The notes under the pieces are model-generated. The model did not search any database. It was not told the DNA's origin and saw only the letters and a list, made by a program, of their open reading frames with translations. A DNA stretch of 57,350 bases from JBCCGG01 sp039029395 (GTDB lineage: Bacteria > Pseudomonadota > Alphaproteobacteria > Kiloniellales > JAKSDN01): NCBI GenBank assembly GCA_039029395.1, contig JBCCGG010000038.1, forward strand, positions 1 to 57,350. The letters are read 5' to 3'. The position numbers were made by a program, and so were the translations under genes. Shown here piece after piece: positions 50,656 to 57,350 of the stretch (its first letter is position 1; each line of letters opens with the position of its first letter).

Positions 50656-50951
50656 GCCGGCGGTTTTTCCTTGAACTCCACCTCGACGAAGACGAACTCG
50701 CCGCCCGAGGCGTTGATCACGTTGTGCTCGACGCCTTCCTGGCGGAAGTAGCAGACCCCGGCGGTCAGCTCGGCGATGGTTTCGGTGTCGTCTGGCCCGA
50801 CCAGCTTCAAGGGGCCGGTGGTGCCGGGCACGATGACGTAATCGTACTCGTGGCGGTGCCAGCCGGTCTCGGCGCCGGGCGCGAAGCGCCATTCGGTGAC
50901 CCGGGTGCGGGCATTGTCGATCTGAACGGTCGGGACGGCTTTTGCGGTCAT
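50652..50951 (-). CDS. small cupin-domain protein
   Basis: 99 residues forming a single cupin barrel. Motif 1 is GWHRHEYDYVIVPGTTG with two His and one acidic residue, and motif 2 includes GVEHNVINASGGEFVFVEV. These would bind a metal ion. Small stand-alone cupins have many roles and none is implied by context. The 3' end converges on the EamA gene with a 4-bp stop overlap. Confidence 0.85.
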   Translation of the reverse strand: MTAKAVPTVQIDNARTRVTEWRFAPGAETGWHRHEYDYVIVPGTTGPLKLVGPDDTETIAELTAGVCYFRQEGVEHNVINASGGEFVFVEVEFKEKPPA

Positions 50952-51033
50952 GACGGGCCTTTCGTTGGATCACCGGTGCCACGATGATAGAAGGTCTTGC
51001 TGGCTGGTGCTTAGGGCCAGATGAAGGGCGGTA

Positions 51034-51762
51034 ATGGAACCAGAGGCCATGGGCTTGGAAAAGGTCAAGGCGCTGATCTTCGACACCTTCGGCACGGTGG
51101 TCGACTGGCGCAGCTCGGTCATCGCGGAGGGCGAGGCGCTGGGCCGCGCCAAAGGCATCGAGCGCGACTGGGCGGCCTTCGCCGATGCCTGGCGGGCCGG
51201 CTACCGGCCGGCGATCGAAGCGATCCGCGCGCGCGAGGCACCCTGGGCCAATGCCGAGCAGATCCACCGGGTGCGCCTGGAGGAGATCTTGGCCGAGTTC
51301 GACATAACCGGTCTCACCGAAGCCGAGCGTGCCAACCTCAACCGGGCTTGGCATCGCCTGGCACCTTGGCCCGATAGCGTTCCGGGACTCACCCGGCTCA
51401 AGCGCAAGTTCATTCTGGCGAGCTTTTCCAACGGCACATTGGGCGGCTTGGTCAAGCTGGCCAAGCACGCCGGTCTACCGTGGGACTGCATTCTCTCGGC
51501 CGACCTGCTTGGCCACTACAAGCCCGATCCCGAGACCTACCTGGGCGCGGCCGCCTATCTGGACCTGGCGCCCGAGGAGATCATGCTGGTCGCCGCCCAC
51601 AACTACGATCACCGGGCGGCCGCCGTTCATGGCCTGCGCACGGCCTTCGTGCTGCGCGCGCGAGAGTACGGCCCGGACCAGACCAGCGACCTGGGCGCCG
51701 AGGGAGCCTGGGACATCGTGACCGACTCCTTCACGGATCTGGCCGAGCGGCTCGGCGCGTGA
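51034..51762 (+). CDS. haloacid dehalogenase type II-like HAD hydrolase
   Basis: 242 residues. HAD motifs: I ALIFDTFGTVVDWR with the nucleophile Asp, II ILASFSNGT, III LLGHYKPDPETYLGAAAYL with the Lys, and the type-II signature LVAAHNYDHRAA. The layout is that of L-2-haloacid dehalogenases, but many such proteins act on other substrates. The next gene begins inside its stop (GTGA overlap), so the two are cotranscribed. Confidence 0.87.
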   Translation: MEPEAMGLEKVKALIFDTFGTVVDWRSSVIAEGEALGRAKGIERDWAAFADAWRAGYRPAIEAIRAREAPWANAEQIHRVRLEEILAEFDITGLTEAERANLNRAWHRLAPWPDSVPGLTRLKRKFILASFSNGTLGGLVKLAKHAGLPWDCILSADLLGHYKPDPETYLGAAAYLDLAPEEIMLVAAHNYDHRAAAVHGLRTAFVLRAREYGPDQTSDLGAEGAWDIVTDSFTDLAERLGA

Positions 51763-52622
51763 ATGCCTCCTACCGCCTGGGTCTGGCCGCGGTCCTGAGC
51801 GCCAGTCTCTGCACCAGCACGGGCGGTCTATTGGTGCGGTTGATCGAAGATGCCGACGCTTGGCAAGTGCTGTTCTACCGCTCGCTGTTCTTCTGCCTGG
51901 CTATCTTCGGCTTTCTCGTCTGGCGCCACGGGCCAGGCACGGCCGCTGCTTTTAGGGCGGTTGGCAAGCCCGGGCTGATCGTCGCCATTGCGCTGGCCGT
52001 CGCTTTCGTCTCCTACATCCAGGCACTTTATGTGGCCAGCGTCGCGAAGGTCGTTTTCATCATCAGCTGCTCGCCCTTCTTCGCGGCGCTTTTTGCCTGG
52101 CTGGTGCTGCGCGAGGCGGTGCGGCCGGGTTTTTGGCTGGCGCTCGGCGCGGCGCTCTCGGGCATCGCCATCATGGCCGGCGCGAGCCTCCTGGCCGGCG
52201 AGTCCTGGGGCGCCTTTGTCGCGTTCGGCAGCTGTCTGGGTTATGCCGCGACCCTGGTCGCCTTTCGCGCCGGGCGCGGCGTCGACATGTTGCCGGCCTG
52301 CTGCCTAGCGGGCCTGATCACCCTGGCGGCTTCGGCGGCGATGGCACCGGGCCTGGCGATCTCGGCCCACGACCTGGCGATCGCCGCCCTCTTGGGCGTG
52401 TTTCAGCTGGCCCTGCAGTACATCCTGCTGACCCTTGGGTCGCGCAGCGTGCCGGCCGCCGAGATCGCGCTTTTGGGACGCTTGCAGCTGGTCCTCGCGC
52501 CGCTCTGGGTCTGGCTCTTCATCGACGAGGTGCCGGCCACGACGACTCTGATCGGTGGCGCGATTGTCGCCGCCGCCGTGTTCGGCCACGCGCTGCAGGG
52601 ATTGAAGGCCGAGCGATCCTAG
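51759..52622 (+). CDS. EamA (DMT) family transporter, second
   Basis: 287 residues from GTG 51759, which overlaps the HAD gene stop by 4 nt (GTGA). Ten hydrophobic helices, e.g. LGLAAVLSASLCTSTGGLLV and LAIAALLGVFQLALQYILLT, in two five-helix halves. The overlap points to translational coupling with the HAD gene. The substrate is unknown. It is a separate subfamily from the EamA at 49786 by eye. Confidence 0.88.
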   Translation: MNASYRLGLAAVLSASLCTSTGGLLVRLIEDADAWQVLFYRSLFFCLAIFGFLVWRHGPGTAAAFRAVGKPGLIVAIALAVAFVSYIQALYVASVAKVVFIISCSPFFAALFAWLVLREAVRPGFWLALGAALSGIAIMAGASLLAGESWGAFVAFGSCLGYAATLVAFRAGRGVDMLPACCLAGLITLAASAAMAPGLAISAHDLAIAALLGVFQLALQYILLTLGSRSVPAAEIALLGRLQLVLAPLWVWLFIDEVPATTTLIGGAIVAAAVFGHALQGLKAERS

Positions 52623-52671
52623 AGATCGGCATGCGGCTGCAGGGGATCGAGCTCGGTCAATTGCCCCTCGC

Positions 52672-54003
52672 TCACTGGGGTGAAGGGGAAAAGTCGCCAA
52701 CGCCGAAGCCTGAAACTGCCGGGTACGAACGCTGGGTCTCTATGTTTCCTTGGTCGGCAAATCGAGTCTTGGCATCGAGTGCGAGGCCCTTGGCTACGCT
52801 TCCGAACACATCGCCTGCGATCAAGCGATCGTTGGGGATCGCGGCGGCGATGGCTTGCCGTACCAGGGGCATCGTGGTCGCGCCGCCGGTAAGAAACACC
52901 GCCGACACGTCATCGGGACCCAAGCCGGCCATTCGCAGCACCTCTTCGATTCGCGAAGCGATACGGTGAAGGCTGCTTGCAACGGCGGTCTCGAGCTCCG
53001 GCCGCGTGATCTCCAGGGCAAGGTCGGCGCCGCCATCGAGCTCGAGCACGGCGAGCTCCGCTTGGGACAGCTCGATTTTGGCGGCCTCTACCGCCGCCAA
53101 CAGCTCGTGGCCCTTGTGCTGCTCGAGCACGGCCAGCAGGCGCTTGATCTTTGCCGGCTCGGCCGAGTCTCGCAGGATGGCGCGAACCTCGGACAGCACC
53201 TTTGGATCGTAAAGAATCCCGATCCTGTGCCAGGTGGCGAGGTCGTGAAAGTGCCACGACGGCGCATTCAATCCATCGCGGCTGAGGGCACTGCGCAGGC
53301 CGAGCGCCGGCATGACTTTCGCGAGCGCCAACTGTCTGTCGAAATCCGTGCCGCCAATATGCACGCCGGCACATGCGAGAATGTCCTGGCGCCGGTCGCT
53401 GGACCGTGCCCGTTCGGGGGAAACCCGCACCACCGAGAAGTCCGAGGTGCCGCCGCCGATGTCGGCGACAAACGCAATTTGCTCGGACCGAACGCTTTGC
53501 TCGTAGTCGAGCGCGGCGGCGATCGGTTCGAACTGAAAGGCAATTTGCTCGAAGCCCGCGGCCCGGGCCGCCGCCGCTAGCTGCCGTTCCGCCTTGGCAT
53601 CGGCTGCGGGATCGTCGTCGACAAAGAATGCCGGACGGCCGAGCACCACGCTGGTCGGCGGCGCTGCCAGGGTCTCGCCAGCCGACGACCGCAGGAACCC
53701 GAGATAGGCAGCTATGATCTCGTCGAAGCCGTAGCGCTTTCGTTTGACCTGGGTCGCTTCCTCGAAAAGCTTGGTACCGAGCAAGCTCTTGATTGCCCGC
53801 AGGTAGCGCCCGGACTCGCGCGCGAAACAGCATTCCAGGGCCTCGTGGCCGAAGTGTGTCGAATCGTCGTCGAAGCTGAAGAACAAAGCCGTTGGCACGG
53901 AGGTCGCGCCATTCTGAATGGGTAGCAGTCGAGGTCCCGCCTCGTCGCAAATTCCGACGGAGGAGTTCGAAGTGCCAAAGTCTATGCCGTATGCAAGGGT
54001 CAT
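52672..54003 (-). CDS. Hsp70-like protein, YegD type
   Basis: 443 residues: an actin-like ATPase without a substrate-binding domain. Phosphate 1 is GIDFGTSNSSVG, phosphate 2 is FVADIGGGTSDFSVVRV, and adenosine VSAVFLTGGATTMPLV. The YegD features are an insertion with HFGHEALECCFARESGRYL and a short C-terminus. YegD proteins are presumed chaperone-like with unknown clients. It is divergent from the TauD gene with 209 bp between. Confidence 0.88.
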   Translation of the reverse strand: MTLAYGIDFGTSNSSVGICDEAGPRLLPIQNGATSVPTALFFSFDDDSTHFGHEALECCFARESGRYLRAIKSLLGTKLFEEATQVKRKRYGFDEIIAAYLGFLRSSAGETLAAPPTSVVLGRPAFFVDDDPAADAKAERQLAAAARAAGFEQIAFQFEPIAAALDYEQSVRSEQIAFVADIGGGTSDFSVVRVSPERARSSDRRQDILACAGVHIGGTDFDRQLALAKVMPALGLRSALSRDGLNAPSWHFHDLATWHRIGILYDPKVLSEVRAILRDSAEPAKIKRLLAVLEQHKGHELLAAVEAAKIELSQAELAVLELDGGADLALEITRPELETAVASSLHRIASRIEEVLRMAGLGPDDVSAVFLTGGATTMPLVRQAIAAAIPNDRLIAGDVFGSVAKGLALDAKTRFADQGNIETQRSYPAVSGFGVGDFSPSPQ

Positions 54004-54212
54004 TCTTTGTTGCTCCGGTCATCCGTGTTGCTTTGGCGATGGCGATCGCCGTCAGCCGCGAAGGCCCCCGACTATCTCCAGCTTTAAGCCCTTGACAAGA
54101 CTGCAATTTTTGCTCAAAATCCGGCGTATCCGGAAAACTTGAAAGATATTCGCAGGGCGGACGAGGTGCGCCTGGCCTGGGTCTTGCTTGCCACCTAGTT
54201 GAGCCAAAAAGA

Positions 54213-55112
54213 ATGCCTTCTAACGCCGCAACTCTCCAAACTTCGCCACTCACCGATCGTTTTGGCGTCATCGTGCATGATCTGAATCTGTCGGACGTCG
54301 CCGCCAACGGTACCTTTCCAGAACTGCGGGCGCTGTTCGAAGAGCATTCCGCCTTGCTGTTCCGCCGGCAGTCTCTTTCGAGCGAGGATCATCTGCACTT
54401 GGCCCGGATGTTCGGGCCGATCGAGGACCGTTTGCCGGAAACCCGAAAGCCCGGGGAAGAGGTGGGCGTCTCCCCCGTCAGCAACCAAACGGCCGATGGG
54501 GATGTGATTGGCGAAATGGATATGCACACGCTGCACCTGAAGGCAAACCAGCTGTGGCACACCGACTCAAGCTTCATGCCCACGCCGGCGCTGTGCAACA
54601 TTCTGACCGCAAAGGTGGTCACCAGGAGCGGCGGGCAAACGGAATTGGCGTCGACGCGGGCCGCATGGGCTGCCATGCGGGAGGACCTGAAGGCGCGCAT
54701 TCGAGGGAAGGTCCTTTGTCACAACTACACCCGCTCGCGCGAGATGATTTCCAAAGAGCTGGCGAAGAAGCCAATGTTCAACAAGTGGCCGCCCCAACGC
54801 TGGCCGGCGCTCTGGCGCAATCCCGTCAACGGCAAAGAGGCCTTGTACATCGCCTCGCACGTCTATCAGGTCGAAGGTCTGGATCAGGAAAACGGCGAGG
54901 CACTGGTCGAGGAGCTGATGGCGTTCTGCACCCAGCCGGCGTTCACCTACTCCCACACCTGGGAGGTCGGCGACGTTTTGATCTGGGACCAGCGGGCCGT
55001 ACTGCACCGCGGAATGCCCTGGCCCTATGACCAGCCGCGTACCTTGGCGAGCGTTTGCTGCTCGATGACCGATGGGGACGGACTGGCGTCTGCGCGCGCC
55101 GCCGTGGCTTGA
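54213..55112 (+). CDS. TauD/TfdA-family Fe(II)/2-oxoglutarate dioxygenase
   Basis: 299 residues. The iron ligands are LWHTDSSF (His 116, Asp 118) and the distal His 265 in AVLHRG, with Arg 276 in PRTLASV to bind 2-oxoglutarate. Length and N-terminal half (FGVIVHDLNLSD; ALLFRRQSLSSEDHL) match TauD/TfdA enzymes, which hydroxylate taurine, phenoxy acids and others. The substrate is not implied by the neighbours. Confidence 0.87.
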   Translation: MPSNAATLQTSPLTDRFGVIVHDLNLSDVAANGTFPELRALFEEHSALLFRRQSLSSEDHLHLARMFGPIEDRLPETRKPGEEVGVSPVSNQTADGDVIGEMDMHTLHLKANQLWHTDSSFMPTPALCNILTAKVVTRSGGQTELASTRAAWAAMREDLKARIRGKVLCHNYTRSREMISKELAKKPMFNKWPPQRWPALWRNPVNGKEALYIASHVYQVEGLDQENGEALVEELMAFCTQPAFTYSHTWEVGDVLIWDQRAVLHRGMPWPYDQPRTLASVCCSMTDGDGLASARAAVA

Positions 55113-55423
55113 CCGGAGCGGATATTGGGGACGCATTGGGCGCATCGCTGACCGACGAGTCTGGATAGTCGAGCGCCGGCTTTGGGTTGGCTTTCCGATT
55201 AGGAGCGGCGCCTGCCCGCGTCCGCTGCTCGAGACTTTGCCGACAGAAACTGGGTGAGAGCCAGCCAATCTGCTCATTCGTCAGCTATCCACCTTAAACT
55301 CACTATTACCTTGGCAAAGGCGGTAGGCCCGGGTGTTGCCAAAAGCGGTTATCAGACCGTCGCTCCAACGACGTGGATTCTTGGGTCATTGGCGTCTAGT
55401 CTCCGGGGCAAGGGAGAGAACGT
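55113..55423. other. 311-bp region without a recognised gene
   Basis: No convincing coding sequence, hairpin or repeat was seen between the TauD gene and the cyclase fragment. It may carry the promoter of the cyclase fragment; a weak TTGGCA at about 55311 is the only candidate element. Confidence 0.4.
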
Positions 55424-55915
55424 TTGGAACGAAAACTCGCCGCCATCCTGGCCGCCGATGTGGTCGGCTATACAGCCCTTATGGGCGCCGACGAGGATGG
55501 CACGCTCCAGCGTCTGACCGAACTTCGCCAAAACACCCTCGAACCTCTTATCGCCGAACATCGCGGACGCCTAGTCAAGCTCATGGGCGACGGGCTCTTA
55601 GTGGAGTTTGCCAGCGTGGTGGACGCCGTAGCCTGCGCCATTGCCTGGCAAAGCGGAGTGTCCGAGCTGGAGGCAGGGGCCGACAAAGACAAGCCGCTCC
55701 AGTTCCGAATCGTCGATCAGGGTCGCGGTTCCTCGATCAGTTCGGACGATGGCTTGCTGCTGCACTGGGAACTGGATGACGCCTGGGGCCTAACTGATGT
55801 TGCCGCGAACCCGATCGCCGATTCGCTTTTCGGGAGAAACCGCCGGCACCATCCGCGACCGGCGCAGTTCGCCCACCCGCCGAGATTCTACGATGAGGAG
55901 TGGCCGCAATGTTGA
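55424..55915 (+). pseudogene. truncated adenylate cyclase (class III) gene fused to IS1380-type transposase remnant
   Basis: TTG 55424 (GGGAGAG upstream) opens a class III cyclase: RKLAAILAADVVGYTALMGA, VKLMGDGLLVEFASVVDAV and FRI at residues 1-96. The catalytic domain then ends abruptly. From residue 97 the sequence DQGRGSSISSDDGLLL and ELDDAWGLTDVAANPIADSL is the N-terminal pattern of IS1380-family transposases, running to about residue 145 where it too breaks. So an insertion-sequence remnant replaces the cyclase's second half. It cannot be an active cyclase. The last bases overlap the start of the ZIP-like gene. Confidence 0.7.
55712..55850 (+). mobile_element. remnant of an IS1380-type transposase gene
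   Basis: About 45 codons read as the IS1380-family transposase N-terminus (SSDDGLLL...ELDDAWGLTDVAA). The rest of the element, including its terminal inverted repeats, was not found. It is joined in frame to the cyclase fragment at about 55712. Confidence 0.6.
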
Positions 55916-56703
55916 CATCGTTCCAATGGTTGTGCCTCGCCGGCATCCTGGCCGCTGCGGTGGCAGGTGGTCTTTATCCTCTCCTTCGGCCGGCAAAATC
56001 ACGCGACTTCGAAGGGCTCCCGCAAGGCGAGGCGTTCACCTCCGGCGTGTTTCTGGCTCTGGCGCTGACCCTGATGCTGCCATCGGCGTCCCATGTCTTG
56101 GGCAAAGCGTTTCCCAATTTGGACTTTCCATTGGCGTTTCTCATAGCTATTGGCGCGTTTGTCGCCCTTTTGGCCATCGAGCACGCGAGCCATATTGTCG
56201 AACGGGGGCAAGCAGACGCACAGGCGGACCAGATGCCAGCGTTGATCCCATTGATCATGACGACGATGATCACGATCCCGTCCTTTCTGCTAGGGGCCGC
56301 CTTCGCCATCAGCTCGAGCAGCACAGCGATCTTCATCTTCGTCGCCATCATGATGCACAAGTCCTCCGCCGCCTTCGGTTTGGCGCTTATGATGGTTCGA
56401 AGCCGGCTCAAACATTGGCAAGCGTGTCTCACCTTCAGTGTTTTTGCGCTGGCAACACCGGCCGGAATAGTGTTCGGGGCCGATCTGCACGAGCACCTTG
56501 GCAGCTACACCATGCTTGTGACCAAAGGAGGTATTCTGGCCCTTGCCGGAGGAACATTCCTGTTCTTATCAACCCTGCACCATTTGCAGCATGCCGCGAT
56601 GATCAGGATCTGCTGCACCAAAATGGGTTTCTTCTTCTTGTTGTCGGGATTTGCCGTAACCGCGCTTGTCCGGTTGATCATCGGTGAGGCGCATCGGTTG
56701 TGA
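55909..56703 (+). CDS. ZIP-like metal transporter with atypical metal-binding helices
   Basis: 264 residues from ATG 55909 (GAGGAG upstream). About eight hydrophobic helices. Helix 5 has IMMHKSSAAFGLALMMV, which keeps the His-Lys of the ZIP motif. Helix 4 (LIMTTMITIPSFLLGAAFAI) has no His/Asp/Glu, where ZIP proteins usually carry metal ligands. A His cluster STLHHLQHAAM comes late. So it is ZIP-like in fold with changed metal sites, or another permease of the same fold. It is in the mobile-element-rich end. Confidence 0.7.
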   Translation: MLTSFQWLCLAGILAAAVAGGLYPLLRPAKSRDFEGLPQGEAFTSGVFLALALTLMLPSASHVLGKAFPNLDFPLAFLIAIGAFVALLAIEHASHIVERGQADAQADQMPALIPLIMTTMITIPSFLLGAAFAISSSSTAIFIFVAIMMHKSSAAFGLALMMVRSRLKHWQACLTFSVFALATPAGIVFGADLHEHLGSYTMLVTKGGILALAGGTFLFLSTLHHLQHAAMIRICCTKMGFFFLLSGFAVTALVRLIIGEAHRL

Positions 56704-56890
56704 TGGTTCAAAGCTGAAAACGCGGCAATGAGACACGCAGGTGGGGGGGTCGTATCGGGTGTAAGGATTTCGAGCCCAGCTCCGTCTTTATCTGTAATAG
56801 GAACACTTGATGCGGAGAGACAAATGACCAATTCCCAAATCTGTGCTTGCGATAAGTGCCCCCTGCGTGCGCTTGTGCGCAGAATGAGCC

Positions 56891-57136
56891 TTCAATGTGG
56901 ATGAAATGCGGAACCCCATCGACGGATCCCCGCACCTCTACATCAACCTCTCGGTTGCCATCGGGACCCTCGACCCACTGTCCGGTTCGGACGTCCGCCT
57001 CAGGGTCGAGCGCTTTGGCCACAAGCGCAACCTACTCTTGATACTCGATCCCGGCCTTGGGCATTTGTCTCTTCGCCTCATCCAACAATGATTGGATGGA
57101 CCCGCATAAGATGCGGATACCCGGTTTGCAGTCCAT
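56891..57136 (-). pseudogene. restriction-endonuclease-like (PD-(D/E)XK) gene remnant with a stop codon
   Basis: From ATG 57136 the frame reads MDCKPGIRILCGSIQSLLDE and then AKRQMPKAGIEYQE before a TAG at 57034-57032. It then continues in the same frame as VALVAKALDPEADVRTGQWV and EGPDGNREVDVEVRG, followed by SVDGVPHFIHIE. This resembles the core of Mrr-like or other PD-(D/E)XK nucleases, with the D of REVDV and the E of HIE. The expected C-K after IE is replaced by G-S-F, and the frame runs on without family sequence. It is a broken gene. Confidence 0.55.
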
Positions 57137-57257
57137 AAGAAATTCTTAGACCGCACGAATATCGTAGCACCGTCCAGCGGATGCGTCGCTGATGAATGGC
57201 TGCTCTGGGTCGATTCTGTTGAAAAACTCTGATGTTGCGAGGTTGGTATCACTTTGA

Positions 57258-57286
57258 TTCACTCCAAGGATCAATGTTGGAGTGAA
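57258..57286. promoter_or_regulatory. perfect hairpin at the transposase ribosome site
   Basis: TTCACTCCAA-GGATCAATG-TTGGAGTGAA is a 10-bp perfect stem with a 9-nt loop that ends 4 nt before the transposase ATG. GGAG and GAAGG lie in or next to the stem, so the hairpin would hide the ribosome site in long transcripts, a usual way to limit IS expression. Confidence 0.6.
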
Positions 57287-57290
57287 GGCG

Positions 57291-57350
57291 ATGATGGGCG
57301 ATCGACAAGTTGACCAAGGGGCGTTGTTTTACGAGTTCTCGCTGGATCAG
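57291..57350 (+). CDS. IS1182-type transposase, N-terminal fragment at window edge
   Basis: The frame from ATG 57291 reads MMGDRQVDQGALFYEFSLDQ, the standard first twenty residues of IS1182-family DDE transposases (M-x-x-R-Q-V-x-Q-x-A-L-F-Y-E-F-S-L). It is cut by the window end, so completeness is unknown. The upstream hairpin and terminal repeat support that it is the 5' end of an insertion sequence. Confidence 0.85.
   Translation, partial: MMGDRQVDQGALFYEFSLDQ

Larger units (their letters stand above)
57217..57350 (+). mobile_element. left end of an IS1182-type insertion sequence
   Basis: The element starts near CTGTTGAAAAACTC (57217-57230), a terminal-repeat-like sequence typical of this type. 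It continues through a non-coding leader into the transposase start at 57291. It runs off the window. Confidence 0.6.

Noticed and set aside
1..57350. tRNA, rRNA, CRISPR, prophage or replication origin features
   Set aside because: None was recognised on reading both strands; small RNAs without strong structure could be missed.

Overview
The window is GC-rich chromosomal DNA from an alphaproteobacterium, most likely of the Rhodospirillales/Kiloniellales kind. The evidence is the gene order isoaspartate methyltransferase - rhodanese - tolC - popZ (DUF2497) - valS, a PopZ-family polar organiser, a CtrA-type half-site before tolC, and the general protein complement. No rRNA, tRNA, CRISPR array, phage block or replication origin was recognised.

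Layout. 1-6971: a methyltransferase, two tandem paralogous small membrane transporters separated by a lower-GC small gene, an RND (HAE1/AcrB type) pump and an NTF2-like protein. 7001-7139: a 139-bp inverted-repeat element. 7288-9931: a membrane-anchored protein with six Asp-box repeats, then RidA. 9948-13520 (minus): a LysR regulator, RND adaptor and PLP decarboxylase cluster. 14015-21541: a GFA protein, a PhyH dioxygenase and the core block pcm-rhodanese-tolC-popZ-valS. 21569-27574: a Rieske oxygenase divergent from a GlxA/AraC regulator, a methyltransferase and an orphan assimilatory-type nitrate reductase. 27739-33735: a membrane protein with a possible WYL-like domain, a peptidoglycan-binding protein and three tandem DUF4034/TPR-type secreted paralogs. 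33783-37373: an amidinotransferase divergent from a stand-alone NHLP-type (nitrile-hydratase-leader-like) protein, a nucleoside permease (NUP) and small genes. 37675-45803: ilvD, a methyltransferase, an esterase-like protein whose nucleophile serine is replaced, DinB, a MauG-type di-haem peroxidase with a secreted partner, and a soxR unit with a clear SoxR box driving a 51-residue ORF and an SDR. 45843-55112: a secreted trypsin-like protease operon, GNAT, Lrp with EamA, cupin, HAD, EamA, an Hsp70-like YegD and a TauD dioxygenase. 55424-57350: a degraded, mobile-element-rich end with a cyclase/IS1380-type chimera, a ZIP-like transporter, a restriction-endonuclease-like pseudogene and the left end of an IS1182-type element.

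How parts work together. The window holds all three parts of an RND efflux system (pump, adaptor, TolC), but in three separate transcription units. Several regulator-target pairs are visible: GlxA/AraC with the Rieske oxygenase, Lrp with an EamA exporter, and SoxR with the small ORF and SDR.

The most novel signal is a family of 139-bp inverted repeats (7001-7139, 35525-35663 and a decayed copy at 37407). Arm length (53 nt) and loop length (33 nt) are identical between copies. The arm sequences differ between copies but stay self-complementary, with about a dozen compensatory pairs around a sequence-conserved internal loop. All comparisons were made by eye; no alignment, folding or database search was run.
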